Source: RGIG464 sp045599585 (lineage in GTDB: Bacteria; Myxococcota_A; Bradymonadia; UBA4248). From it: a stretch of DNA of 64,000 nt. Shown piece after piece: positions 1 to 7,979 of the stretch. The DNA lies in contig JAZRWH010000085.1 of assembly GCA_045599585.1 (NCBI GenBank), forward strand, positions 22,037 through 86,036. Direction: 5' to 3'. Below the pieces are notes generated by a model. The model did not search any database. It worked only from the letters and a program-made list of their open reading frames with translations, and had not been told where the DNA came from. A program made the position numbers and the translations under genes. Positions within the stretch are counted from its first letter, which is position 1; the number at the start of each line of letters is the position of its first letter.

Positions 1-744
1 ATTCACGAGTGGCAATAGCGCATCCAAATTTCGCTCGCTCGACCCTTCTCGGATCATCACATGCATTCCCAAACGAACTTTTTCGAGCGCTTCGTCAGCG
101 TTCGTAGATTCGTGGTCAGAACTGATGCCTGCGCTAATACACTTGCAAAGCATCTCACCAGACAACATCGGAGCGTGACCATCAATCACACGGCCACCTT
201 GACGGTAGGAGGCAATCTTCTCCAAAACATCACGATCGCCAAAGATGACGCCAGGAACATTCATCATTTCACCCAATGCAACGACATCAGGTTCATCCAA
301 AAGTTCACGAAGCGCAGACGCATCCAGTTCATTACCGTACGTCTCAATCGCGCGATCTTTCAATGCCGGCACACAAGACGGTGCGGTAAAAAATACGTGC
401 ATAAACGGATTACATTGCGCGCAAGCCATCTGAAAGCGAATGCCGTCCATCCCTGATACATTGGCTATTTCGTGCGGATCCGTCACGACACTCCCCGTAC
501 CACACTTTGCCATAACGCGTGCCGCTTCGACGACTGTCAACTTCGTACTTTCAAGATGAATATGTGCATCCACAAAAGCCGGATACACGTAATCACCTTT
601 CAAATCGATGACGTGATCCGAGGAAAAATCAGCTCCAAGGCCAACGATTCTTTCACCCTGAACCGCGATGCGCGCACCATCCAAGATTTCGCCGCTCAAA
701 ACGTTGACGAGTTTGCAGTTTATGAGAAGAAGATCAACCTTCAT
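1..744 (-). CDS. ade: Adenine deaminase, N-terminal 248 residues (cut by window edge)
   Basis: The reverse strand reads from ATG at 744 without a stop to base 1, giving 248 residues. It is an amidohydrolase: a beta-rich start, then the metal-binding His-x-His (HIHLEST) at residues 61-67, then VVTDPHEIANV and, near the window edge, MIREGSSERN, all hallmarks of the Ade branch. The enzyme deaminates adenine to hypoxanthine and ammonia, in the cytoplasm. GGAGG lies about eight bases before the ATG. A terminator-like hairpin (789-806) sits between it and the upstream yitT-like gene, so it probably has its own transcript. The C-terminal half is outside the window. The family call is firm. Confidence 0.93.
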   Translation of the reverse strand, partial: MKVDLLLINCKLVNVLSGEILDGARIAVQGERIVGLGADFSSDHVIDLKGDYVYPAFVDAHIHLESTKLTVVEAARVMAKCGTGSVVTDPHEIANVSGMDGIRFQMACAQCNPFMHVFFTAPSCVPALKDRAIETYGNELDASALRELLDEPDVVALGEMMNVPGVIFGDRDVLEKIASYRQGGRVIDGHAPMLSGEMLCKCISAGISSDHESTNADEALEKVRLGMHVMIREGSSERNLDALLPLVN

Positions 745-782
745 GCGAATGCCTCCGTGGCTGTAAATTTCACTGTGAAAAT

Positions 783-806
783 AAAAAAGCGCCGCTTTCG
801 CGGCGC
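783..806 (-). terminator. Rho-independent terminator between the yitT-like gene and ade
   Basis: A perfect 7-bp stem (GCGCCGC / GCGGCGC, 789-806) with a TTTC loop is followed on the minus strand by six T (783-788). It lies about 50 bases past the yitT-like stop and just upstream of ade, so it should end the yitT-like transcript. Read-through could feed ade. Confidence 0.85.
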
Positions 807-858
807 GTGTTGTTCATTATAACCTTTTTCGACAAAATAAGAAAAGGACAGGTTTGAT

Positions 859-2124
859 TTACACCACCCGTTTGACGGCCGGCATGCCATCTGTACTCGG
901 CGTATGCTTGATATGCGCTGTAACTTCTTCCGGAACAAGCGGCATCTCGGGAATTTCCATCAACTCCGAAACGGGCGTATCCCACCTGGGATTAAAAGCA
1001 TTCGAAAGTCCTTCGCGTTCCAGTTCACGCGCGACAATCTCGTCTGTAAGAATCTCTGTATCTGCGGTAACTTCAGCTACCCAAACCCCATCTTGCCCGT
1101 TCGGCGCAATCGGTATTTGTCGATTTTTCTCGAGTCTACCCTGCTCGATGAGTACATCTTTAGCTGCCTCTTTGTCTTCAGGAAGCTCCGTATTTTGCTG
1201 CTCGGGTGTAATCGGATTCCCGTTCGCATCAGTCATTTTAGCTTTGGTAAATCCAGCTTTAATTGAGTCAAAACCCATACCGAAAACGCTCTTGACGTTC
1301 GAAACGGCAATAAATGCGTGCTCGTCAATCGATTTGACCGTTTTGTAAATTTCTTGCGCTTCACGACGTCGCGCAACAAGATAAATCGTCTTGCGATGCT
1401 GCTTCGTATACCAACCGATCGATTCAAACAACGTCGCACCACGATGATGCTTGTGGATGATCTGATTGGCAATCTCATTGTACTTCGACGTAAAAATAAA
1501 CATTTGGACAGAGGATCGCATACCATTGTGGATCAAGTCCATCGTGTACGATGAAACCCCCATGAAAACAAAACCGTACGCCACCTTTTCGAGACTACCG
1601 TCGTGCTGGAAATACGACATCGAAATAACACACGCATCGAACATGACATAAATCGTTCCCCAACTAAAGCTCTTAAACTTGGAGATGATCATGACAATAA
1701 TATCCGATCCGCCTGTCGATGCCCCCTGCATGAGGTACGAAGCAATGCCGACACCAGCAATGATGCCGCCCATAACACAGCTCAACAGCGTATTCGGAAT
1801 CAAAAGTTTTTCTGGCACCGGGATGACACCCAAAAGAACCGTCAAACCGGCGATGCCGTATACCGTCTTTACGCTAAACTCGCGTCCCAAAACCCAATAA
1901 GCTATGGCACAGAGAATAATGTTGACGCCGCCGTATGTGAACGAAATTGGAATCCCCGTCTGGTAATACACCATTGCCGAGATACCACCCAGACCACCGC
2001 CGACGATTTGATGTGGAACAATAAACATGTTCCATGCAATCGCGTAAAACGCCAGTCCTAATAAAATAAAAAAATTCTCGCGAATTAATGTAAAAACTTT
2101 TGGGTATTTATCAAAAATTGACAT
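859..2124 (-). CDS. YitT-family membrane protein (DUF161 + DUF2179) with long C-terminal tail
   Basis: 421 residues. Residues 1-200 hold several hydrophobic helices with the family's glycine-rich segments (FIVPHQIVGGGLGG, GASTGGSDIIVMI). Residues about 210-295 match the DUF2179 cytosolic domain, ending in VFGMGFDSI. Typical YitT proteins stop near 290 residues; this one carries about 125 extra, acidic, Pro-rich residues with no domain I recognise. The family is widespread in inner membranes and its transport substrate is not established. The start is the first Met, with a weak AAAGG about 13 bases upstream. It is transcribed away from hflX and ends at a strong terminator. Confidence 0.85.
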   Translation of the reverse strand: MSIFDKYPKVFTLIRENFFILLGLAFYAIAWNMFIVPHQIVGGGLGGISAMVYYQTGIPISFTYGGVNIILCAIAYWVLGREFSVKTVYGIAGLTVLLGVIPVPEKLLIPNTLLSCVMGGIIAGVGIASYLMQGASTGGSDIIVMIISKFKSFSWGTIYVMFDACVISMSYFQHDGSLEKVAYGFVFMGVSSYTMDLIHNGMRSSVQMFIFTSKYNEIANQIIHKHHRGATLFESIGWYTKQHRKTIYLVARRREAQEIYKTVKSIDEHAFIAVSNVKSVFGMGFDSIKAGFTKAKMTDANGNPITPEQQNTELPEDKEAAKDVLIEQGRLEKNRQIPIAPNGQDGVWVAEVTADTEILTDEIVARELEREGLSNAFNPRWDTPVSELMEIPEMPLVPEEVTAHIKHTPSTDGMPAVKRVV

Positions 2125-2428
2125 TTAATGCAGCCTTTATCTTCAAAAAGCGGCGCAAAACGCATGCAGCGCCTGAGATAATATCCAGGATAAAATATCT
2201 GGCGAAGCGCAGTTATGTCGTGCGTCTCGTGTTCGGGGGCGCGTCTTTACTTCAAACGGGTTAAACTTAGAACACAAAAAACAAAATATTCACAGATTAC
2301 CGTCAACACGTGAACTACGCACAATCCAAAGTTTTTATTATTACAAAATACGTCGCTTTCTCTTCTCACCCTTCGAGCTCTTTCTCTCGTTACGCTTCGC
2401 GCAAAAAATGCCTTTGCGCCAACGGCAA

Positions 2429-2568
2429 GAAGGGGTAGCGGCGTATCGTCGCAGACCAAAGCGCCGTTTTACAAAAAACGCATAGGCAAACGAACCGCCT
2501 AAGCTGACCATAACCGCGCTTTGAACAAGACGATAGACGCGCAGGGGGAGACTTCCCCCCCAAAAAAA
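2429..2568. repeat. Extended bulged-hairpin repeat (long-loop copy)
   Basis: GGGGTAGCGGC, an unpaired G, then TATCGTC (from 2454) pairs with GACGATA (2529-2535) across a loop of about 70 bases. This is followed by a G-run/C-run hairpin (AGGGGGAGACTTCCCCCC). It has the same architecture as the copies near 34.2, 39.1 and 49.4 kb, with a partly degenerate outer stem here. It occupies most of the gap between yitT-like and hflX; the rest (2125-2428) shows no gene. Confidence 0.65.
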
Positions 2569-2571
2569 CAC

Positions 2572-4254
2572 TTAGTTCTCCTGATCAAAATGAAGAACAC
2601 GAATTTCAGCTTCCGGCTTAGCATCTTCCCCCATATAGATCGACTGAATGCGATCAATGAGAGGAAGCGTCGATGTCTGAAATTTGGCACTTATCGCGAC
2701 CGCCTCATATCGACTACACAATTCAATAGCATCTTGTGGAGAAACTAAGTCACATTTATTTAAAATGCGAAGCATCTTCTTATCACCGAGATTGAGATCT
2801 TTAAGGATCTTTTCGACGGCTTCGATCTGAGAATGAATCTGCGGATTAGAAGCATCGATGACGTGCAAAAGCACATCAGCATCCTGAAGCTCTTCGAGCG
2901 TCGCTTTAAACGCCGCCACCAAATCTTTGGGTAAGTCGCGAATAAAACCGACGGTATCTGTAAAAATGACCTCTTGAAGCCTCGGAAAACGTAATTTGCG
3001 CGACGTCGTATCAAGCGTTGCGAACAAAAGATCTTCGGCATAAACCTCGGATTTGGTAAGCGCGTTTAGGAGCGTCGATTTACCAGCATTCGTATAGCCA
3101 ACGAGCGAAAAGATCGGAATATGCTGCTCATTGCGTTTTTTACGCTGCAGCTGTCTATGATTCTCTCGGTCTTTTAGTGCTCGCTCGAGCGCCTGCATGC
3201 GTTCACGTGCCTTACGGCGATTGATCTCAAGCTTCGTTTCGCCCGGCCCACGTCCGCCAACGCCGCCCGTCAAACGGCTCATCGCCGTATCTTGATCGAT
3301 GAGTTTGGGCAGATTGTATTTGAGTTGCGCAAGTTCAACCTGCAGTTTACCGTCAACAGATTTAGCGCGCTGGGCAAAGATGTCCAAAATGAGCTGCGTT
3401 CGATCGAGCAGTTTAAACGGAAGCACGCGCGTGAGCGCACGCGATTGGGCAGGCGTCAGTTCTCGGTCAAAAATGATGAATTGCGCATCTTCATCGAGTG
3501 CATGAAGCTCAATCTCTTGAAGCTTGCCCGAACCCACGAGCGTACGAGGATCGATCTGTCTACGGCGCTGTTCAATGATGCGCACAACCTCAATACCGGC
3601 AGTGCGACAAAGTTCGAGCATTTCTTCGCGTCTTTCGCGCGCGTCTTTTTCGCCCGCATCAATGTGCACGAGAATCGCCGGCGGCAAATCGGCAGCATGC
3701 GCCTGCTGCGTCGTCTGCCTAAGCTCACTTTCAAAAGCCTTGAGCATCTCATCGGCATTTTGCGGCAGAGCCTCCGCCGAATCGGCAAACGTTCGATCGA
3801 CGCTAATACCTTTTTGCGTCGGAATAATGTGCGCATATTCAAACTTCTCGGGGGCACCCAAGATGCTCGGCATAACACTCACGACCCAGTCGAGACGCAG
3901 TTTGGTGAGGTCTGTGATTTCATCCATCGAAATGAGCCCGCCCGTTTTGTCAGTCGTTAGCGTCGTGACCAAAAATCGAATACCACGCAACCGGCCTAGA
4001 CCAGCGCGTGCGCGGCCAATGTCGGGCAAATAACAACGATCGGCAGTGCCCAAAATGACGCATTCGACGTGCCCGTTTCGATTGACGAGCGCACCGATTT
4101 TACGATGCAAAGCATACGAAAGCGCCGTCATGCGATGTGCTAAATCGCGCGTCACGAGCTGGTGTTGGGGAACGCGAGCCAGGCCGATGCTTTTGAGCTG
4201 AGCTGCTTCCGAAGAAGAAAGGCCGATCGTATTGCCAAAAATAGGTGTCGTCAT
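2572..4254 (-). CDS. hflX: GTPase HflX with N-terminal extension
   Basis: 560 residues. The C-terminal half carries the HflX hallmarks: the glycine-rich linker GGVGGRGPGETKLE (about 330), P-loop GYTNAGKSTLLNAL (about 383), G3 DTVGFIRDLP (about 431) and G4 NKCD (about 497). The preceding HflX domain contains LVGSGKLQEI and the conserved FDRELTPAQ..N-like segment. HflX binds the large ribosomal subunit and, in E. coli, splits stalled or heat-damaged ribosomes. Usual length is about 370-430, so the first 170-190 residues are an additional domain of unknown role. It stands alone between repeat elements, read toward the yitT-like gene. Upstream (4255-4320) is a T-rich stretch with no assigned promoter. 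Confidence 0.95.
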   Translation of the reverse strand: MTTPIFGNTIGLSSSEAAQLKSIGLARVPQHQLVTRDLAHRMTALSYALHRKIGALVNRNGHVECVILGTADRCYLPDIGRARAGLGRLRGIRFLVTTLTTDKTGGLISMDEITDLTKLRLDWVVSVMPSILGAPEKFEYAHIIPTQKGISVDRTFADSAEALPQNADEMLKAFESELRQTTQQAHAADLPPAILVHIDAGEKDARERREEMLELCRTAGIEVVRIIEQRRRQIDPRTLVGSGKLQEIELHALDEDAQFIIFDRELTPAQSRALTRVLPFKLLDRTQLILDIFAQRAKSVDGKLQVELAQLKYNLPKLIDQDTAMSRLTGGVGGRGPGETKLEINRRKARERMQALERALKDRENHRQLQRKKRNEQHIPIFSLVGYTNAGKSTLLNALTKSEVYAEDLLFATLDTTSRKLRFPRLQEVIFTDTVGFIRDLPKDLVAAFKATLEELQDADVLLHVIDASNPQIHSQIEAVEKILKDLNLGDKKMLRILNKCDLVSPQDAIELCSRYEAVAISAKFQTSTLPLIDRIQSIYMGEDAKPEAEIRVLHFDQEN

Positions 4255-4349
4255 ATTTCGCTCACCAAATTAAATTGACGCATTCTTTTTTTTTATGCGT
4301 TATGAGTGAATAAAATTTAAGAATGGCTTTGATAACATGTTTTTACTTC

Positions 4350-4466
4350 GGCTATTTGGCGCACATCACTGCGGCCAAATACGCCTTCGTGCCCCGGCTA
4401 TTGTCTCGTCCGCCAGCGGCCGCGACAATACGCCACGGCGAGCACGCTATTGAAATACGCGTGCTC
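4350..4466 (+). repeat. Array of three bulged hairpins
   Basis: Three copies lie in a row. Copy 1 (4350-4385) pairs TATTTGGC with GCCAAATA. Copy 2 (4396-4434) pairs TATTGTC with GACAATA. Copy 3 (4440-4466) has an 8-bp perfect outer stem GAGCACGC/GCGTGCTC around TATTGAAATA. Each has one unpaired C (4382, 4431, 4458) between the inner ATA and the outer 3' arm. The array lies downstream of the tRNA operon terminator and upstream of hflX. Confidence 0.85.
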
Positions 4467-4521
4467 GAGCTAAGGTTGTATAGGGTGGGTTAATGAAATT
4501 TGCGTTAACAAAGAGGAAGGC

Positions 4522-4553
4522 AAAAAAAAAGAGATATTCAAACGAATATCTCT
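4522..4553 (-). terminator. Terminator of the tRNA-Leu operon (could act in both directions)
   Basis: A 10-bp perfect stem (AGAGATATTC / GAATATCTCT, 4530-4553) with an AAAC loop has an A-run on its left (4522-4529) and a T-run on its right (to 4559). It therefore has a U-tract in both directions. It sits about ten bases past the last tRNA. Confidence 0.9.
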
Positions 4554-4563
4554 TTTTTTGATA

Positions 4564-4647
4564 TGCGAGGAGGGGGGGTCGAACCCCCACCCTGAAACCA
4601 GGACCAGCCCCTCAAACTGACGCGTCTACCAATTCCGCCATCCTCGC
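4564..4647 (-). tRNA. tRNA-Leu (anticodon GAG), copy 4 in transcription order
   Basis: 84 bases with acceptor stem GCGAGGA/TCCTCGC plus A73, a D-arm with GGTAGACGCG, anticodon loop TTGAGGG (GAG), a long variable arm (CCTG-GTTT-CAGG) typical of a class II leucine tRNA, and T-arm GGGGGTTCGACCCCC. CCA is not encoded. It is the last of four near-identical genes in one operon. Confidence 0.96.
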
Positions 4648-4680
4648 ATGAGGTAATTCTAATTTTAATTTTAAAAGATA

Positions 4681-4764
4681 TGCGAGGAGGGGGGGTCGAA
4701 CCCCCACCCTGAAACCAGGACCAGCCCCTCAAACTGACGCGTCTACCAATTCCGCCATCCTCGC
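4681..4764 (-). tRNA. tRNA-Leu (anticodon GAG), copy 3
   Basis: 84 bases, identical by eye to the copy at 4564-4647, with anticodon GAG and a class II variable arm. It is separated from its neighbours by about 22-33 bases of AT-rich spacer. CCA is not encoded. Confidence 0.96.
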
Positions 4765-4786
4765 ATGAGGTAATTCAATTTGTGAA

Positions 4787-4870
4787 TGCGAGGAGGGGGA
4801 GTTGAACCCCCACCCTGAAACCAGGACCAGCCCCTCAAACTGACGCGTCTACCAATTGCGCCATCCTCGC
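4787..4870 (-). tRNA. tRNA-Leu (anticodon GAG), copy 2 (variant)
   Basis: 84 bases with anticodon GAG. It differs from the other copies by a few bases: the T-arm reads GGGGGTTCAACTCCCCC and the D-arm region reads GGCGCAATTGG instead of GGCGGAATTGG. Pairing of the T stem is kept. It is likely functional. Confidence 0.95.
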
Positions 4871-4913
4871 ATATCAAATTTATAAGTGTCTAAAAGCGAC
4901 CGCGCCATCCAGA

Positions 4914-4997
4914 TGCGAGGAGGGGGGGTCGAACCCCCACCCTGCAACCAGGACCAGCCCCTCAAACTGACGCGTCTACCAATTCCGCCATCCTCGC
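4914..4997 (-). tRNA. tRNA-Leu (anticodon GAG), copy 1 (promoter-proximal)
   Basis: 84 bases with anticodon GAG. The variable arm has one change (CCTGGTTGCAGG). It is the first gene of the tandem operon, about 28 bases downstream of the predicted transcription start. Confidence 0.96.
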
Positions 4998-5031
4998 AGG
5001 CTCATCGGCTCGGTCGCTTTGACAGGCGCGG

Positions 5032-5060
5032 CTTATACGCGCCAAAATCGATTCTGTCAA
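5032..5060 (-). promoter_or_regulatory. Sigma-70 promoter of the tRNA-Leu operon
   Basis: On the minus strand a consensus -35 TTGACA (5060-5055) is followed after exactly 17 bases by -10 TATAAG (5037-5032), then a GC-rich discriminator (CCGCGCC) typical of stringently controlled stable-RNA promoters. It starts only about 19 bases after the stop of the upstream membrane-protein gene. Stringent control is inferred from the discriminator alone. Confidence 0.9.
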
Positions 5061-5078
5061 ACTCTTTTTTGCTTTTTT

Positions 5079-7439
5079 TTATTGAACCGCTCTGTTTGAT
5101 ACCTCGGTCGCCTTGACGTGACTTGTTGTAGACGTCGGCTCTCGCAGAAACATCCAAAAAAAGAAACTTAAAAGCCCTATTATAATGATAACTAAAATAA
5201 TCGTTATCTTCCGCTGCCGACGAATTGACGCCTCTCGAATCCGCTCCTGCTTCATCGCTTCCCACTCTTCCGGCGTCGGAAACTTCGGTACACTGCGCTT
5301 CGACTTTACACCTGCTTCCTTGGATCTATCTGGCGATTCTCTAAAACCTTTTGACCCTTTTCCATGATCCTCTGATACGTCATCCCCATCGATGACGCGC
5401 TTCATCACATCCGTCTCACCACGCTCTACATTGCATCTGCTTCGAAGCGTGTCCGCCTCATTACCTCGTGTGTACGACGCCGATTCAACAATTCGATTAC
5501 GCGAAAGAGGCTTGTCGCCGTGCACTTCTACATACCCGCGTTTGGAGTCGTTCGACGGATTGATACGCGAAAATGCATCTAAAATGCCGCGCGCCTTATT
5601 CAGATCAGAAGCACGATCATCAAAATCGTCTCCGTCATCCTCATCTTCGTCATCCGCTCCGTCAACATACGCTCCAGAATCATGACGCGCTCTTGAATTA
5701 CCTGCTTCGCGACGCATTCCTCGCGCATCTGTCTTCACTTCATCTTCAGATACACCACCATCCGTAAGACAAGCATTTTGATGATTCGTTGCATTCGCAC
5801 ATGACTTTTTACTCTCGCTTTCTAACAACGAAGACTTTTTGTCATCTTGTTCAATAGGCTTAAGAATCGGCACCGATCCCATCGAAACAATCTCCGAATG
5901 CTCGTTGGGATAAAGCTCATGCACAACAGACGTCGGTACAAAACCATCCTCCTCGAAGCCTTCTTCATCGTAGACATCGCCTCGAACGACCGTCGTACAA
6001 GTCTCAACCTCCTCAAGCATATCAAGATGAAGTCTAAGTTCTTCAGGGTCTACAGGCCTATCTTCGTCGGGCTCTAGTTGGGCAAGTTCACCCGATCGAC
6101 ACATCTCAATGATCGCCTGCTCAAGTTTTTCTTCGGGCGAATCTGCAACTTGATGCAAAAAATTGGCACTCGCTGCGGCCGCACTCGCTTCTAAATCGCC
6201 CGCATACATAATCACACTCGGCGTCGGCCCATTTTCTACAAACTCTTCCCCAACATATTCGTTGTCCTTGAACGTCTCATCGTCGTACAACGATTCGTCG
6301 TCGTCCTCTGACGCATCCTCTTCTTCGTATTCGTCTTCAGAATCTTGATCTAAAACGATCGTCGACGCAGCAGAAACTTCAATCGGTTGTTCCACCTGCA
6401 CCAAAGGCGCAAGCTGAATCATCGGCGTCACTTCTTCCTGTCGTTGAAAAAGCACACTCGCCTGCTTCGAACGCATGTCGTCCGATTTTAAATTCTGCTT
6501 TACCCATGCATCTAACGGAACATCCTTAACCGCAGCATCGTAAACTTTCAAAATACCGTCAACTGCAAGCTTTGACAGAATCTTGATCAATAACCTGTCA
6601 TCAAGCGCAACTGCGTCCAGAATCTCTCCTAACGATCGATTGCCGTCAAAAAGCTGCGCAATGCGACGCACCTGCCTCGGCAGCTCGTTCTCATAACTGC
6701 CGTAAACAGCCCAATTGATAGTACACACCGTATTTAACGTTGGCGATGGATTGCTGATCGAATGCCACGTCTGAACAGTATCCGCAATCTGCGCAATCGC
6801 TTTGCTCGTCTCCAAGGGCGGATCAATATCACGCGTTATCTGATCCCCTAAATACTCCACTTGACAAGGCAGCGTACGCCATACCGACGTGATCGCGGAT
6901 GACCCCGTTTTTCGTCCATTCCGTACGCCAACAATCAAACCTTGCTCAAATGAAATCTCCGTGCGATAGCCATTGCCAAAAAATGAAACAGATCCCGTCA
7001 GGCCTCGCGATGCATAATCCTGAAGACGCTGAAGCAAATCTATGTCATCCTCAAGATACGTACTCGTGCCAAGATTGCGGTCTAAATACTTGTCTATCAG
7101 AATCGAAACCTTCGCTATGAGCTCTCGCAAATGCACAGGCTTATAAATGATATCGTCCGTGCCCATCGTCATCGCTATTAAACGCGCATGCGCATTCGAT
7201 TGATCTACAAGTGTAATGCAACTCGCTTGGGACAAAGCTGGATTCTTCAAAAGCTGGGATGCCTCGCGATATTCACCCCTTCCAAGATCAACAATCACAC
7301 AGGCAAAAACTTCTTTAGGTAGAGGTTCGCCCCAAAATATGTGCTCTGTATTGAACCCGCTTCGTATCAACGCTGATTCGATGGTTCGGCGTTCGTCATC
7401 CAGCAACCCTGCTAGAAGTATTTTTTGGTCTGAAAGCAT
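5079..7439 (-). CDS. Receiver-like + DUF4388 (PATAN) protein with acidic linker and C-terminal membrane anchor
   Basis: 786 residues. Residues 1-120 fold like a response-regulator receiver: acidic pair LLDDERR, candidate phospho-Asp in CVIVDLGRG, switch region ITLVDQS and invariant Lys in IIYKPVHLRE. Residues about 130-230 resemble DUF4388/PATAN, a domain common in delta-group signalling proteins, and residues about 255-330 look like a small helical or winged-helix domain. A long, highly acidic low-complexity stretch follows (370-640), then a basic segment and one transmembrane helix (about 742-764) near the C-terminus. This suggests a tail-anchored cytoplasmic signalling protein. No partner kinase is adjacent. 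No clear ribosome-binding site precedes the Met. The exact function is unknown. Confidence 0.7.
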   Translation of the reverse strand: MLSDQKILLAGLLDDERRTIESALIRSGFNTEHIFWGEPLPKEVFACVIVDLGRGEYREASQLLKNPALSQASCITLVDQSNAHARLIAMTMGTDDIIYKPVHLRELIAKVSILIDKYLDRNLGTSTYLEDDIDLLQRLQDYASRGLTGSVSFFGNGYRTEISFEQGLIVGVRNGRKTGSSAITSVWRTLPCQVEYLGDQITRDIDPPLETSKAIAQIADTVQTWHSISNPSPTLNTVCTINWAVYGSYENELPRQVRRIAQLFDGNRSLGEILDAVALDDRLLIKILSKLAVDGILKVYDAAVKDVPLDAWVKQNLKSDDMRSKQASVLFQRQEEVTPMIQLAPLVQVEQPIEVSAASTIVLDQDSEDEYEEEDASEDDDESLYDDETFKDNEYVGEEFVENGPTPSVIMYAGDLEASAAAASANFLHQVADSPEEKLEQAIIEMCRSGELAQLEPDEDRPVDPEELRLHLDMLEEVETCTTVVRGDVYDEEGFEEDGFVPTSVVHELYPNEHSEIVSMGSVPILKPIEQDDKKSSLLESESKKSCANATNHQNACLTDGGVSEDEVKTDARGMRREAGNSRARHDSGAYVDGADDEDEDDGDDFDDRASDLNKARGILDAFSRINPSNDSKRGYVEVHGDKPLSRNRIVESASYTRGNEADTLRSRCNVERGETDVMKRVIDGDDVSEDHGKGSKGFRESPDRSKEAGVKSKRSVPKFPTPEEWEAMKQERIREASIRRQRKITIILVIIIIGLLSFFFWMFLREPTSTTSHVKATEVSNRAVQ

Positions 7440-7650
7440 ATTTGTATTTTATTATCTGTAATTAGCATTTTGCTTTAGATACGGTCGAGACAGTTCAGCT
7501 ATTCATTTATAAAAGCACACACTGTCACACCTTTCTACTACGATAGTACAGCCTAGGTGAAGGCCCAAAATAGCATATTTTTATAGCGACGAATGAGGAT
7601 AGGATGGCGCGTTCACTGTGTTTTTTCAAATTTCGTCAAAATATTTCAAA

Positions 7651-7713
7651 CGTTCGGCGTATGGCAACGCCATAGCCGAACGCGCGCCGCGTATGGCAAC
7701 GCCATAGCGCGCG
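7651..7713 (-). repeat. Two bulged hairpins, reverse orientation
   Basis: Copy 1 (7651-7682) has outer stem CGTTCGGC/GCCGAACG, an unpaired G (7659), and inner TATGGC-AAC-GCCATA. Copy 2 (7683-7713) has the same inner hairpin with a different GC-rich outer stem (one extra C on the left). Read on the minus strand the bulge is the family's single C. They lie in the divergent gap between the receiver protein and gsk. The rest of 7440-7835 shows no gene. Confidence 0.85.
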
Positions 7714-7834
7714 TCCCATAATCAACACCAAATAAATTTGTTCGCAGACAATGAATTTTTAGCCCAAACTGCCCGAAGATTATTTTATTCACTCCACCTT
7801 ACGACTTTGGATATACACGAATTTGTGGTAGATT

Positions 7835-7976
7835 GCGTGCCACCGGCAACATCTAAAGATGTTGTGGGTATACATGTAGGTGTTTTATCCACTTGCAACC
7901 ACACATAGTGTGTACTAATTAGGCGGAACGGGATCGGGGGCGATGCCCGTAAGTCGAAAATACTTTAGATAGGTGG
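7835..7976 (+). ncRNA. Structured 5' leader of gsk (candidate cis-regulatory RNA)
   Basis: Several helices are packed into about 140 bases before the gsk start. CAACATCT/AGATGTTG forms a tight hairpin near 7848-7865. GTGGGTA can pair with TATCCAC (about 7864-7892). ACACA/TGTGT is a small hairpin near 7900-7915. ACGGGATC/GATGCCCGT closes a G-rich loop (7928-7952). GTTG at about 7861-7864 can pair either back into the first hairpin or forward with CAAC near 7896-7899, giving mutually exclusive folds. No T-run follows, so any control would be at translation or processing. It matches no riboswitch class I can name. AGGTGG lies just before the ATG. Confidence 0.45.
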
Positions 7977-7979
7977 TGT

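Noticed and set aside
3292..3960. 222-residue plus-strand frame inside hflX
   Set aside because: It is a shadow of hflX, whose GTPase motifs are intact on the other strand.
4538..5116. Four regularly spaced 84-bp repeats resembling a CRISPR array, and ORFs across them
   Set aside because: Each repeat folds as a complete class II tRNA-Leu; spacers are short, AT-rich and uneven. The ORFs simply read through tRNA sequence.
7835..7976. Known purine-type riboswitch before gsk
   Set aside because: The conserved three-way-junction bases of purine riboswitches and the signatures of PRPP, ZTP and guanidine classes are not seen; it is kept only as an unclassified leader.
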